Positions 26,055 through 38,499 of a stretch of DNA of 64,000 nt are shown here, piece after piece. The translations under genes and the position numbers were made by a program. The stretch comes from Flammula alnicola. Lineage: Eukaryota > Basidiomycota > Agaricomycetes > Agaricales > Strophariaceae. The stretch lies in contig JADNRV010000193.1 in NCBI GenBank assembly GCA_015499995.1, positions 29,686-93,685 of the forward strand, in the 5' to 3' direction. Under the pieces are notes generated by a model. The model did not search any database and had not been told where the DNA came from. It saw nothing but the letters and a program-made list of their open reading frames with translations. Position 1 is the first letter of the stretch. Each line of letters opens with the position of its first letter.

Positions 26055-27779
26055 TCACCACGTCTCGCCATCTAAGCCATACGCACACGCCACGCGACCG
26101 TCTGGACAATATTCGCCATCAAATTTCGGTCTCGTATTTGGAGGATCCGGGATGTCCATATCACCATTTTCTGCGAAGCTTGAGATCGCGCGGATGTGAT
26201 CGGCGCAAAAAAGCATGAGGTTCCATAGAACTAATTCTCCGCAGCACGAACGTCTCTGTATCGTTATATCACGGAGATCCCACTTCGCAAGTGACTCGTA
26301 AGTTCTCAACTCGTTTATGAAAGGATGGACGTCTTCGCTGGGTGGCTAACGAACATTTGATCACTATCGTCAGCTTCAGAATATGGGCATAGATCAAATA
26401 CGCACCAAATGCCGGGGAAAAACTGTCCTGGAGTAATCGAAAACATCGTCTCGCATGCGATCTTGCCAATCTGCAGCTTCAAAACCTTCAAGCGTTGTAG
26501 GTCTTCTGCGAAATTGGCGAGAAGCCTCGAATCCAGCTGATAAAGTGAAACGGAGAACTTGGAGAGAATGCATGCCGGATTCCTATGGTTCAGAACGCTA
26601 AGAAGTCGGGCAAGTTCCGACGGCGCGATGGGGCCGTCGATTTCCAGGGATTCCAGAACGGCTGCATGTCCTTTCAAAAAAGCCAGTGTGTGTTCCCAAG
26701 ACATTGCCATGATTTCTGCCGACATTGTCAAGGATCGCAGGTTGGAGAGTTTGAGATTAGAGAAAGTGAATTGATAAGAGCTCCATGGGGTCAGGGGCAA
26801 GGATGTCAACAAGGAAAGGTTACGGACGGTCTGGCCATGTTGTTGAATAAACAGGGTCGAGCGTATAGGTTTGTCGGGAGGAAGGGGCGCGGGTAGGGAG
26901 AGGTCGAGATCCATTGATGAAAGATGTTCAAAATGTCCGAGGTTCTCGTAGAAGAGAGACATATCGTGCATCGGCATGCATCGAACAGAGAGGGATTCAA
27001 GACTGTCCTTGATCCAGTTGACAAAAGATGCCACAGCAACCTGAGCGTTAGCAAGTTCGTCCGCGCGCGAATGGTGGCATTTTATGGTGATCCGTAAATT
27101 TCTGACGCGGGGCAGCGCGGCTACCGGTAGAGGAAACATGGAGTTCAATTTTGTCGTGGTAACGCATGACCTGAGATCCTGTAGGGTCTGGGAGACACAA
27201 GGCCATAAGACGTCAATATAGGGTGCCGGAAAATCGTTGAAAAAATCCCAATCCATACTGAACTCGTGGATGTTAGTCAAGAGAGGCATAATCACGAGCA
27301 GTGCTTCCGTGACATGGACTGAAGATTTAGAGAAAATGGAATGTTTTTCTCTCTTCCTTGTCTGGTGTTGCCTTCTACTTCCCACATGTTTAATCATACG
27401 ACGCAAGACATTTGAAAATGCCCAACGCTTGCCCGCATCAGACGTTTCTGACTCTTCATCCTCCTCAACAAATTCCAGTTCGTGGAACAGATGCGGGGTA
27501 ACGCTGAACGTACGGACACGACGGGCGATGTCTACGTTCCTTCGAACAGCGACTACGTCAGTTCATCCGTTTGAATTATTTATTCATTGCCTGGGCATAC
27601 CTAAGGCTGTGCAGCATGCGCATTAAACAGTTATCAACCCGATCGAAGGTGATAACCCGATACTTTTCATCCATTGCTAGGTCGAAGAATATTCGATTGA
27701 CCTCATAGAGGCCTTGCAAGGTTGCCAGAGAAAGATATCGGATGATGTGGCACCATATCTCGGGAGGGAGATCAACCAT
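26055..27779 (-). CDS. F-box-like protein
   Basis: Three exons: from the ATG at 27779 to a donor near 27610, a long middle exon, and a last exon from about 26352 to 26055. Acceptor choice (TTCGAAG before GAACG, and CACCCAG before CGAAG) keeps one frame throughout. The N-terminus MVDLPPEIWCHIIRYLS fits an F-box-like domain. The rest alternates leucine-rich stretches (LRNLRITI, SLESLSVRCM, VLESLEI), the degenerate LRR-like pattern common in Agaricomycete F-box proteins. Such proteins link substrates to SCF ubiquitin ligases through Skp1. The target is unknown. A start further upstream cannot be excluded because the frame is open to 27956. Confidence 0.65.
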
Positions 27780-28568
27780 AATATTTCGAGCCCAAAGGTA
27801 CTGTATGCCTTGAAGAATCCTTGCGTGGAGAAGGGCGCAAGGATGAGAGGAATTGACGACGACGAAGTCCGGCGACGCCGCGTCACCAAAGCCGAGTCGG
27901 AGTCCGGCCCGTCCGGGGATACAGCTGCCGAGAATGGCAACTGAGCCGCTCGGCATATTCGGCTCCGAAAGTCAGCAAGCCCCGCACTGTAATTTGTGCG
28001 CATTCTACTGCTCAATAAGTTTCCTTTATTGAAGGTCAAGAGCATGATAAGTATATATTATACCAGCGTCTACGGCCTTGCTCTGAATTTTCAAGTTAGT
28101 GATGCGTGAGACGTTGAGTGCCAGCGTCTGGTCCCTGCACAAGGCGAATGCCAAAAAAAGAAGGCGATGAGTTAGCAAGAAGCCACACTTCCCTTCGTTT
28201 AGCACTCTCTCTGAAGATATGGTTAAAAAGTATTACCTGGACGCCGATATTTCTTCGAGGTTGTGCAGCACGGTCACCCAGGTTCTTGAAGCATCTTCTC
28301 GGACATACATAACTCTTACTTATCTGACAACGGAGCTGTGAACAAGGCCCGTCGTTTAAATGTAAGGTCTTTATTTCATATCATTTTCATGATTTTTACT
28401 AGGTGCATATATACAGAAGGTTGAAGTTGTCATTTTTATAGAATGGTTCAGTTCACCGTTGAACTCTGGTTGAACTGGCAGAAGGTTGAAGTCGTCGGTT
28501 CACGCGCTCAGCAAGATTCGGACACGGACAGGGCCACCAAAAGACAGACGGGCAAGGAGCAATAAAGG
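27780..28568. other. intergenic region
   Basis: No recognised gene. The plus frame at 28118-28312 has no family resemblance. Confidence 0.4.
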
Positions 28569-29318
28569 TCAATAACCATCCCGCAACCCGGGCACGATAG
28601 GCTGGCCGTCTGGACCAACAAAAATTGTATCTTCGGGACCTAAACCTTTCGAGTGCGCGGGTATGGATGGTCGAGCCTGAGGCTGCCACACGATAGTTGC
28701 ATCGCTGGAAAAGTTGTCGGACGACGCATCCGCAATTAAGTGCGTTCCATGTCGCCCGAGTTTGGGTCTAGGAGGTATGATATTTGCTTGAGGCTGCTCA
28801 GGAAACGGCGGCGCCAGTCGTCGATGAGTTCGAGGCGGGTTATCAGAAGGCGATGCTTCAACTTCAATCCCTTCCCCATAATGCCGCCTTTGGAATTCGG
28901 CAGCAAGATTTCTTCCCTTTTGTGCGCCAGAAGTCTCCGTGAAGTCCTTGATATCATCCTCAGGAGGACTGAGCGAGCCAGGGACATAGGCATGACCGGA
29001 ACGAATATGACGCTCGAGTTTGGGTGGCGTAGTCGGGTGTACTGAGTTCTTGGGAACTGGGGTTACAAAACGATCTTGGTGACCCACGTTCGTAATGGGA
29101 ACGAAGATCTCCTGAGGCCGACCAGTTCTACTAGGAGGCCGGACACGATTTGTATGTGTGCTTTCACCTGTCTCAGAGGCGTCAGTGCGAATTATAATCC
29201 CTTGAGCATAGAGAGGACCTCCTCTGTGTTCTTTTTCACGCTCCGCTTTCCTTCTAGCGCTTCGAGTTTCTACTGGCATTTCGATGAACAGTGGGTAAGG
29301 TTTGGGATTCGTTGGCAA
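28569..29318 (-). CDS. hypothetical disordered protein
   Basis: A single open frame of 249 residues that ends in IFVGPDGQPIVPGLRDGY. The composition is rich in P, S, T, R and D with no hydrophobic core, so it is probably intrinsically disordered. A second in-frame ATG at 29279 (MPVETRSARRKAE) is an equally good start. No domain was recognised. The length and the regular composition argue for a real gene, but no homolog can be named. Confidence 0.5.
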   Translation of the reverse strand: MPTNPKPYPLFIEMPVETRSARRKAEREKEHRGGPLYAQGIIIRTDASETGESTHTNRVRPPSRTGRPQEIFVPITNVGHQDRFVTPVPKNSVHPTTPPKLERHIRSGHAYVPGSLSPPEDDIKDFTETSGAQKGRNLAAEFQRRHYGEGIEVEASPSDNPPRTHRRLAPPFPEQPQANIIPPRPKLGRHGTHLIADASSDNFSSDATIVWQPQARPSIPAHSKGLGPEDTIFVGPDGQPIVPGLRDGY

Positions 29319-30148
29319 TGAGGGAACGAGGGAATTGGTGTGGTGCCACGGGAACGGTCAAGGTTCGTTGACGAGTCTTTTCTCATTTTGCGGTGCTTAT
29401 ATTCGTGATTCTTGCTTTTGTCTCTCGCTTTGATTCCTACATGGTGTGGCATGGCACATGAGTCAAGCAGACGCCTCTCGGCAAGAGTTGGTCTTGTTGT
29501 CAGTGTCACGAGTGGCACACGGGTCTCAATTTGAATACATCCACGACTCATGAAGATCATCAAAGACGTACCGCCAGCATCTTGCTCGTTTTCTTTTGAT
29601 GCTTTTCGTTTCGATGAATGCTCACTGGGACTGGCGTGAGCGCTGGGTTCTGGTTAGCAGTTAATGTGGGTAACTCACAAGCAAGATACTGATCGACGGA
29701 AGGCCATGGAAACACTGCTGTGGTAGTTGGGCCACTTCTGTGCCATGGTAGACAATGGAGGTGAGGGCAGCGAGAGAATTTTTCTGTGATCGTTCTGCTG
29801 AACAATGCGATATATCATATTGGAAATGATCCCGCTTGATCGATACCATGGCCCGCTTGTCCTAAAGCGTGCCACGACAATTCAACCGCAAAACTTACTT
29901 GTTACGGTAATAAACTTGAAGTCCTAGTTGGATTGGTGCTTCTTCAAGTCTGGTGAGTTCATGACAATAGCGAGAATTCATTTCACGCTTGACTGATTCC
30001 TGAATTGCATAAATAGCGGACGGCATCCTATCGTGCGTGCCCATTCTATCCTCCTACCATCGTCCTCAAGAGACGCCTCAAGATCAACCGACATCGCTAA
30101 TCCTTCCCTCACAGCCAATCCTCGACATCTATCCCTTGTCAGAATAAC
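29319..30148. other. divergent promoter region
   Basis: This separates the disordered-protein gene (minus) from the coiled-coil gene (plus). Only short frames are present, with no recognised product. Confidence 0.4.
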
Positions 30149-32206
30149 ATGTTCACTACTCCCAAGAAAGCGACTAGGTTCCGCCCCCACCCATACAATT
30201 CCCCCGTGACATCTTTCGGTATCCGCGAGATCCCCACTGTCTCTCCTCGCTCCAGCCCTGGTGGCCCGACGCTCCCTTCTACCACTCCTTTTCCTTCTCC
30301 TCGCATTTTCCAAACCCCCACCCCGCGCAAGCGGTACTATGCCGCCGGCAATATCCCATCTACCCCATCCCCAATGAGGACGTCCGTCAAGGGCCACCAT
30401 CGCGTCGGCGTCCGCCATGCGCGCTCCCAAACTCCTCTCCGGAAGCAACGCGCGCCCTTCAGTCCCGGAAGACCCTCCTCGGTGCCCACCAACCTTCACT
30501 CCAATCCTCCGTTCGCCACCATCAGTCAAGAAACCTTCCACGCCGTTCAGCAATCGCGTCTTCCGCTTACCCAGGAGGACCGCATTTTCGTCGAGGAGAT
30601 GGAGAGACTTACCAATTCGCACAGTTTCGCGACCGCCCTTGCTGATGCTCGTCAAGCCGTCGATCGCGCCGCCGAAGTAGCCCCTATCCTCAACGCTGAG
30701 ATCGAGGCCAAATCCGAGTGCCGCCTCGCGATGGACACAGACTTGGCTGAGGAGCGAGAGCATGCAGATGCCCGTCGCAAAGCTCTCCTGGAGGCGAAAG
30801 CGAAGGAAGAGAAGCACCGCGCTGAGCAGGAGCGACTGCGGCAGGAGCAGGCACGTGCCGACCGAGAACGTCGCTTGCAGGAGGAGCGTAATGAGGAGCA
30901 CAGGCGCTATCAAGAGAACCTCGCTGTGATGAAGCGACGACGCGTCGAACGCGAGCACAAAGAAATGGAAGCTGCCCCGCATTGCGATGCCGCTCCATGC
31001 AGCGAGGAGCCAGCCACCGCACTGCCTGAAGAGCGTATGCAAACTGAGCAAGATCAAGAAGCGGACGCTCAGAGGCGGATGCAAGAGGAGGCGGAGCGCG
31101 TTCGGCTGGCAGCCGAACTTCAAGCTATGGAAGACGCCCGCTCTCGCTTCGAGGCTCAGCAAGAGGAAGCTCGCCGTCAAGCAATCCGCGCTCAACAGGA
31201 ACTCAGACAAGCAGAGGAAGACCGCAGGCGTGCAGACGAGGAATTTATGCGTGCACAGCAACAACGTATGCGCGTAGAGGAAGAGCGTCTGAGGGTTGAA
31301 AAAGAGCAGGAAGAAATACGGCGGATCCAACAAGAAGCTGCTCGTGCCAAGTTGGCTGCCCAGCTGAAGGCTGAAGAAGAGGCTAGTCAGCAGGCAGCCC
31401 GTGCCCAGGCTGAAATCCAAGCTCGTATTCAGGCTGAACAAGCAACGTTCGCTCGTCAACAAGCGGAGGCGCGCTATCGGGCTGAACAAGAGGAGGCTCG
31501 CGCTTGGGCTGGGCAGAGGGCTCGCTTGGAAGAGATGGCACGCCTGGAAGCAGAGCTGGAAGCTCGTATTCGTGCTGCACGCGAAGCTGAACAAGCTGAA
31601 GAGGCCGCGTTTTATGCTAATCGCGAACGCACTCGCCTCTACGAGCAATATCAGCAGCAGCAGTATGCGCAGCAACAGTACCACCAACAGCAGCAAGGCT
31701 TCGCCGATAGCTCCCAACACCAATACAACAACGCCGATATCCCGATGCGAGAACCTTCCACGTATATTGACATGGATGCCTCCATGCATTCACTACAGGA
31801 TGGTACTCCATATGCCGATGAACCCCCTCCCGTTTTCTGTCCTCCTCCCCCACCTCCCACCGACGCCGAACGCTTCGCCATTTACGAGGCCAAATGGGAA
31901 GCGTTCCAATGTGAGGCCAATCTTCTTCTCACCTTTGAACAACTTCCTTGGCCCGTCCTCCACGATATCGACAGTATTGAAGGCATAACTCGCGAACGCG
32001 TCCATACCTTTGTCTTCGATCCAAAGCGCCCTGGCTTCGCGGGCAAAGGTCATCGGGCGCGCGTCAGGCCCGAGATTCTTCGATACCACCCAGACAAGTT
32101 CGAGAACCTCATGGCCAAGATTCGCCCAGATCAGCGCGAGATTGTCAGGGAGGGCGTACTTGAAGTCGCTCGTTTTCTCGTGGAATTCAAGCTAGTTTCG
32201 AAGTAG
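30149..32206 (+). CDS. coiled-coil protein with NFKBIL1-like C-terminal domain
   Basis: One uninterrupted frame of 685 residues. Residues about 1-130 are Pro/Ser/Thr-rich and basic. About 200-500 is a long charged coiled coil of E, R, Q and A heptads. About 505-560 is Gln/Tyr- then Pro-rich. The last ~115 residues hold the conserved part: YEAKWEAF, then LPWPVLHD, RPEILRYHPDKFENL and VLEVARFLVEF. The WP...RYHPDKF pattern is seen at the C-terminus of NFKBIL1-like proteins and of many Agaricomycete coiled-coil proteins. The function is unknown; a nuclear or scaffold role is a guess. The absence of introns is unusual for this window but explained by the repetitive coil. Confidence 0.75.
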   Translation: MFTTPKKATRFRPHPYNSPVTSFGIREIPTVSPRSSPGGPTLPSTTPFPSPRIFQTPTPRKRYYAAGNIPSTPSPMRTSVKGHHRVGVRHARSQTPLRKQRAPFSPGRPSSVPTNLHSNPPFATISQETFHAVQQSRLPLTQEDRIFVEEMERLTNSHSFATALADARQAVDRAAEVAPILNAEIEAKSECRLAMDTDLAEEREHADARRKALLEAKAKEEKHRAEQERLRQEQARADRERRLQEERNEEHRRYQENLAVMKRRRVEREHKEMEAAPHCDAAPCSEEPATALPEERMQTEQDQEADAQRRMQEEAERVRLAAELQAMEDARSRFEAQQEEARRQAIRAQQELRQAEEDRRRADEEFMRAQQQRMRVEEERLRVEKEQEEIRRIQQEAARAKLAAQLKAEEEASQQAARAQAEIQARIQAEQATFARQQAEARYRAEQEEARAWAGQRARLEEMARLEAELEARIRAAREAEQAEEAAFYANRERTRLYEQYQQQQYAQQQYHQQQQGFADSSQHQYNNADIPMREPSTYIDMDASMHSLQDGTPYADEPPPVFCPPPPPPTDAERFAIYEAKWEAFQCEANLLLTFEQLPWPVLHDIDSIEGITRERVHTFVFDPKRPGFAGKGHRARVRPEILRYHPDKFENLMAKIRPDQREIVREGVLEVARFLVEFKLVSK

Positions 32207-32440
32207 AATTTGCCCGGTATGTTTATGACTAAATTATGACCGTTATGAAGATCTCGTCCCCGCTTTACCTTTTTTTGTTTTGTTTACACTGTATGCTTTC
32301 AATATTCAAACGCTCGTTCCTTTATAATTTAACTTCAATCTGCTACATAAATCTTGTATAAACCATCCTTTAAATATAAAAAATCCAAATTCATTTGAAC
32401 TACTCGGCGGACGCGTTGACGCTTCTCGCGTTTGTGGATG

Positions 32441-33817
32441 CTAATCAGAGTCGTGAAAGGCGGACGAATCCCACAGAATTTGAAGGATCCCACAGGCAGA
32501 TAATCTCGGAAAACCCTCCCTTAGCACATCCTCCCATTTCTCCTTCTTTCCGGTCGATCTAATCCGCACTAATCTGAGGCGAGAAAACTTAGGCGAGTCG
32601 AGCTCTCGTGCCACAGCAGACCATGGCATCAGCAATAAATCCCGCGGTGCGTTTACAAAGTGAAGATCGATCTTGGCTACCTGTAGAGAGGATATTTGGC
32701 CAAGTATCTTCACTAACCCACCGGACGGTGAGATATTCTCGCTTGCGAACTCCCCTATCAGATAGTGGCTGATGGATAGACTTTGTAATGTCGTGTTATG
32801 GGATAGATTGACTAGTACGGGGCCGTTGTGATGTCAGATTTAATATTGAGGCATGCGGGCTATGTACGACTTACTTTCATGTGTCCACCTCACGAGATTT
32901 AGCTTCAGATGCTTTAAGTGTGGGCCAAGCGCCCTGAGGAAGCGCCCAATAGTTTGTTGATCGTCGGCGTCCTGGAAAACCCCCAAACACACGGCCTTCA
33001 ATACTGGGATACGAGGATGTGAGAGAATCCACTTCAAGATAAGAGATTGGCCTGGGGTATTCAAGCTTAAATGTTGGAGTCTTCGAGGGAGGTGCCAGCT
33101 GTCCGGAGGCGTTTGATCGGACCAATGCAGCACCGTGATGTCCGTCAGTAAAAGTTCCAGAAGGCTCGCACCGGAGCAAATAACCAACAGAAATTCCTCG
33201 AACGTCGAGAATGCACATCGAGTGAGCTCGAGCCTTGTCAAGCGCGACAAGGCTTTGATTTGCGGTGCAATTGCGCTAAATCTGCTGGACGCTCGGGGGC
33301 GGATTTTGACGCCATGAAATGTAAGAGTTTTGAGGGAGTCGGAAGCTCCCACAAAGGGTAGCAAATATTCGTTGAATGAGATCCCCGGTTGATGCAGGTC
33401 AGTGCATCCATTAGTGAGTCGCTGCTTCCGAATGGTGAAAGTTGCGGTGGTTTGTATGCAGAGCTGATGGACAAAGCCAGCCAAGGTCGATCCAGGAGTT
33501 GTTAGGATGGTGAATACCTCGTCTCCGGTGTGATTTTGGATGTATACGGTAAAATTCTTCCGGAATAGGTGGAATCTGGCACATACAAGCCACGCTTTAC
33601 AGACCAGGCCGCAATTTCGGAGTGTTTCCTTGTCATTATGAAGGAAATCGATGCAATATTCCACCAGCTCCATGCTGAGTTGATCTGTCAGCGAAGTTGA
33701 TAAGGGGACGATTCTTGTGGGTGGTTGGATCGAAATGGTAAATTGAAAAGTCGGTGATTTAAGTATGGATCTTCTAGCAGGATTTGACCGAGGAGGTTCG
33801 AACGTCATGCTGAACAA
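32441..33817 (-). CDS. F-box/LRR-like protein
   Basis: Exon 1 runs from the ATG at 33817 to the donor after RWTHE (near 32873). Exon 2 resumes after ...TACTAG near 32814 and stops at 32441. The F-box-like stretch is LSMELVEYCIDFLHNDKETL with the usual LRNCGLVCKAWLVCAR. Repeats of L-rich segments follow (LTRLELTRCAF, LQHLSLNTPG, LKHLKLNLVRW). This is the commonest F-box layout in mushroom genomes. It is predicted to be an SCF ubiquitin-ligase substrate receptor with unknown target. It is not a close copy of the F-box gene at 26-28 kb. Confidence 0.75.
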
Positions 33818-34093
33818 TGGTTGCTGAATACTGTCCGAGAGAGAGGTGCGTTCTGCGGCAAAGGATCGGCTGAGAGTCGAATTGAGTCCTCGAATTGAGC
33901 GAACACTGCATTCGGGCCCAGTCCCCGCATATTAATACGCTGTGCAGCAAGACGATAAGGATAATTCTAGAGAAGGATAGATTTCTAGATTTCTATGCCT
34001 GTATATAAATATGCATGTCAAGTCACGACAGTTGGTTGGGAAGTCGAACTCGGAAACTCGAAATATAAATGGAACTGCGTTGTTTATGTGCTT

Positions 34094-35260
34094 TTACACC
34101 TCAGTGGCACACCAACCACAGGAACAGGTCGCCTCTCCCATTACCCAGTCCGTTCCAATGATCATGAGATCGGGCGCGCTTGGTCTTTCAACTGGGTCAA
34201 GGACAAGACACGATCTGAGAAACGACGCAGTGAGGGGAATGTCCTCCTCCGACAACTTGCCGCTTGATGCCAGTAGATACTCTAATTTGGACAGCGTCTG
34301 CTCAATATACTCAACAGGGGAGTCGGTGGGTTCGGATGCGAAAGGCGGGGCGCCATTGAGGCGGAGGTAGGCCTATACCGACAAATAAGCACAGCAACAA
34401 CTGGGGAGCAAGAAAAAAACGCACAGTACAGCCCAGCATCCAAATATTGGCTTTGGTGTTGATCCTTCCACTCTGCAGAGCGTCCGGGGGAAGTAGATTA
34501 TGCGGAGCGTCAAGGGTGACGGCTTCGCTTGCTATGTGTGCTGCAATCCCATCGATGTCAGCGCCGTCTATAGAGACGTTAACCTCGATGAAAGTCAGCA
34601 CAAGTTGCCATGAGAGAAATTGCTCAAATAAATAGACACATCGGCAAAGTTCTGCCGTGTATCATTCCACTTGAAGTCGTGGTCCATGGGTTAGGAGATG
34701 ACAGCATAGTCGGTCCCATCGACATGTTAGCAGTGGCAGTGTTACATGTTACATGCTTGAGGCCAGGAGACGCGGAAAGCACTTCCTTGATGGGATCGCT
34801 CTGTTGATAGGCGATGAAGAGTAAATTGCCAGGGGTACCGGTAATGGCCAAAGATATAAATCAGCATGGTATTGATATGGTTCGATGAAATGAGCCAGAT
34901 ACCTACTCACCACCGTGAATGACGTTCTTTGAGGTTCGCATAACACCTCAAATACGTCTGACATTACCTTCTTTACGATGTGGGCAGGCAAGTATCTTCC
35001 TGACTCGTTGCTGAGTTAGAATGACTCGACCGATGGGCCTAGGACGTGCAGCACCAGGCAGAGATGTCTTCCCTTGGGACTTTGCTCGTAGAAGTGATCC
35101 ACCCGAACTGGAAAGCAAGGGGTCTTCGGTATTCGCATTGACTGCAAGCCAATTGGAAGATCTTGGTCCCCAACCCAATTTTCGGACGATCTTCCATCTC
35201 CGTGACCATTCTGAAGCGTTTGACCAGGTTCAGCGGTGCAATAACCGAGGGGAGTCAAGT
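34094..35260 (-). pseudogene. SRPK-like protein kinase pseudogene
   Basis: Pieces of an SRPK-type kinase run in order on the minus strand: the P-loop KIVRKLGWGPRSSNWLAV, DHFYEQSPKGRHLCLVLHVL, GRYLPAHIVKKVMSDVFEVL, HDFKWNDTRQNFADVSIYLS, IASEAVTLDAPHNLL, then ASFLRSCLVLDPVERPSAPD. Two in-frame TAA stops interrupt the conserved sequence, at 35018-35016 (after VESF) and at 34693-34691 (just before PMDHDFKW). Frames also fail to join near the ATP-lysine and catalytic-loop regions, where no HxD loop or DFG was recognised. The gene is therefore dead. It belongs to the Agaricomycete expansion of SRPK-like kinases. The original start was not found. Confidence 0.75.
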
Positions 35261-35269
35261 TGTTCTTCT

Positions 35270-38200
35270 GGGGAGGGTGACATCTGTGTGGTGGTTAACT
35301 TGAAAGTTCAAGCAATCAAGGACTCTGAAGATAAATACCCCAATGTTGCCCCAATGCCCAACGGTTCCCAAAGGATGTAAGTAGAGTCATCGCCATTGGG
35401 CGCCCGCCGCCATCAACTTGTTAACCAGAGAGTTTCCTCCTGGAGAGCATCCCGCTTGGACTTTGCGCGAGGTCAATTATCTACATACTCGATAGCACTT
35501 ATGTGCGATATCAGAGATTTGGGTCGGTGATACCAGCCGATAGTACTCTGATGGGCCAACCTGCGGAAACTTATCAGCACTTCAAATATGTACAAGTGCT
35601 TAGCGTGAGGTTACATAACCTAACAAGGTGGCGATATGTCTGCCCGCAGAGACTGATTCACGCTTATGAGAGCATCAGCTGCCGCAAGCAGTGATAAGCA
35701 AATTGGGATTTTTCCGACATAGTCACAGCGCACCACGTATGATCCAGATCCCTTCATAAATGGAAATCGCTAACACGAATACGAACACGAATATGAACAC
35801 GAGCGTGAAGGAGAGCAGTGTGGGATCGGCCGATCCTATTGTCCGATACGCAAAATCCACGAATGACGGACATACAAAGCGTGGGTTGCAGTGATCTCGT
35901 ATGTCCGAGCCGGAAAGGCGGAGAGAGGGCTGTGTTTATCGTTTTTCTTTATCATCCATTTCGTTTTCGTTTCGAATCATGGTATAGCCTGGAAGAAGAG
36001 ACGAAGACGTCGTCGTCAAAAGAAGTACAGATAAAGGATGAAATGCGAACGACTCGACTCTATCCTGCTGAATCTCGCAGCATTTATGCCAGCATGCGTC
36101 ATGTTCACAACAGCGATACTGCATCTCCCGCAAATACAACGACAGTCACCATTTGGAGCCGAACCCGCGAACGCGGAGGGGATGTGGATAGTGGGATCTG
36201 CCAAGGTCTTTGTCGTCCGGACACGCGATATCCACGAGGGGGTCCTGTCTTTGCGCATATCGGAATGGCTGTCGTGGCCATGGGCACCGATTTTGACGTG
36301 GACTTCGGAACGGTATTCCAGAGAAAGTCAGATTTCCATTTGGGTGTATTCGGAACGCAGGCTTGAGACGAGGGTGGGTACCATTAATCCGAGTATCTCC
36401 TGTCAAGAAGTAGGCATTGAAAGACACTGACAGCAAAGAAGTGATCTGAACATACACGAGATGGGTAATTGGTATTTCGTGGATGCATACCAGGTGCATG
36501 CAACGACGCATTCCCATGTCCATGGGCAGACAAGTCGATCGTAGACCATTTGTAAGTAACTCGTTCTGGAGATACGTTATGACCGACCCCTTCGGCCGAC
36601 GTGTAATCCTACGCGTCGAGTGGACTTGAGTTCATGTTAAATATCTAGACGAGATTGACTCCGGGCCACCAGGGTCGATGAGCATCTGGCAGAGAGGAGT
36701 AGACGCGTTGAAAGCACGACGAGAGATGAATGTGGAGGTGAGTTGAAGCCTTTGATGCGACAAAGGGTTTTTGGGGGGTGGAATTTGAGTTATCGGGAGA
36801 TGCAGAGACACGAGGACTGGGATTTGTGTAACCGACCACGAGAAGCAACGCCCCTGTGGATGAGAGCGAGACGCGTTAGACGAAATGAACGCATACTAAG
36901 ACGTGGATAAGATGAAAGGACGTACGTATGGACAATAACCGGAGTCCTTTGAGGCGGTGGACGAAATCGAATTGCGAATTTCATAGCGCGGTGGGTAGAT
37001 AAGTGAAATGAAAGATGGTAGATGGCCCTACCGAGGCCGACATCGTGCTGCTGAGCCCTTGTGTGCGGTGTGCACATGTGCAGTGCAGCGCGATGGCCGA
37101 TATGATGGATGTGATGCGTGCTGCGGAAGATGACCATGAAAGGAAAAGATGGTGAGATCAGGCCATCTTGGTTATATTTGGATCCTCGCACTTTGAAGCT
37201 GGCTACGATGATGATGATATTCTCTGTCGCAGAGATGAAGAGAGATGAGGGATATGTATAGAGACAACATCGATTTGGCAGAGCTCCGAAAAAGGAACAA
37301 GGCAAAGGGTGGACCGACGATTGTCGTTCTCGCCTCGTGGTCAGTTATAACTCTTACATATAGTAATACAACGCGACCGCCGAACCCTAGACCGGAAGAC
37401 AGAAAGGTTCTCAGCGGCAAGAGGCAAGCAAGGATGGTTCGATCTGGCATCTATCTATGGACATGCACAACCTCTGATCCTATCTAATCTAATCTACCCG
37501 AGGATCTCTGCCAAGACCACTCGGGACTACCAATATTATCTAGTGTACTTTGAGTGTACTACTACTATATTGCCGCAAGGTCTGCTGGTACCACCACCAA
37601 ATTGTTTGCCATGTGACAATGACCTGGAGGTACAAACGGTTGGATGTGTTTAAGCCAACCGCTTGTACCACTTTGGTACCGTATACATATCGGCGGATAG
37701 CCCAAAATAAAACGGGATCACATTTGAACATTTTAACTGTGAACATCCATCGGCTAGGACAAAGGACTGTACCACGGATTTTCGGTCGCCGTAACCTCTG
37801 TGTTGCCTCTGTGAGGGTCTCCGTCTGCGCCCATAATTGAACATTCTCGACTCTCATTGTTCTTCGGTAATTGCGTTCCCATTCTCATTTTCTTTCTGAT
37901 TCATTCTGCATTCAATATTCAATTCCCATCAACATTCCCCATGCTCATTTCGTGCTTGGCTCGCTCTCCACCCTCCTATTATTCTCATTTTTTAATTTCT
38001 GACTCGTCATACGTACCTAGGTAGTATAAATATGCTCCCAATGTACTGTAGAATGTAAGTTGAATGTTGTATTCTTCTCACCCATAGTTAGTGCCTCTCG
38101 GCTCGGTTGCAGTACGAAGGAAATGTCGTCTGGCATCGTTTTGGATCGCTCCCCACCGTATCGCTCTCGTCTCATCATTATATCGCACAAGATTCATCTA

Positions 38201-38499
38201 TTGAACATTTATGTGACTTCTGGAATGAACTTGTGGTGCTTGAGCTTCGACGTTGCCGCGTCATCCAGGAGAAGGTGATGAACAAACAATACTTTCCAGT
38301 GGTTGTAACACAAAACCGCAGGCGATTGATAATCACAGGAGGTTTTGAACGCCTACAAGAGGCAGTTTGTTTCACGACTCTGGTAAGTACAATTTATTAA
38401 AACGGGAAATTATTTATCTAGCTGGCGGACTGACACACGCAGTGAAGCTTCACCTAGTCCATTGGACTGCTCAACCGATGCCCACCATGTATTCACCCT
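35270..38499. other. gene-poor region with short dispersed repeats
   Basis: No convincing gene in 3.2 kb. It contains two of three copies of a short dispersed repeat (about 35776-35868 and 36150-36245; the third is near 46155-46250). A minus frame starting MKFAIRFRPPPQR at 36984 has one possible intron but was not recognised. A plus frame at 38107-38400 is also unassigned. Confidence 0.4.

Noticed and set aside
27714..27944. Plus-strand charged frame opposite the first F-box exon
   Set aside because: The minus strand has the F-box-like start and splice sites. The plus frame is low complexity.
29978..31789. 603-codon open frame antisense to the coiled-coil gene
   Set aside because: It is a shadow of the repetitive Glu/Arg/Gln codons on the plus strand. 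The translation is Leu/Ser/Phe-rich low complexity, while the plus strand carries the conserved C-terminal domain.
35818..36430. Overlapping plus-strand frames of 130-182 codons
   Set aside because: No domain and no consistent splice joins. The region is a dispersed repeat with biased composition.
36648..36984. Small minus-strand gene starting MKFAIRFRPPPQR
   Set aside because: One plausible intron exists, but the two possible continuations are in different frames and neither resembles a known family.
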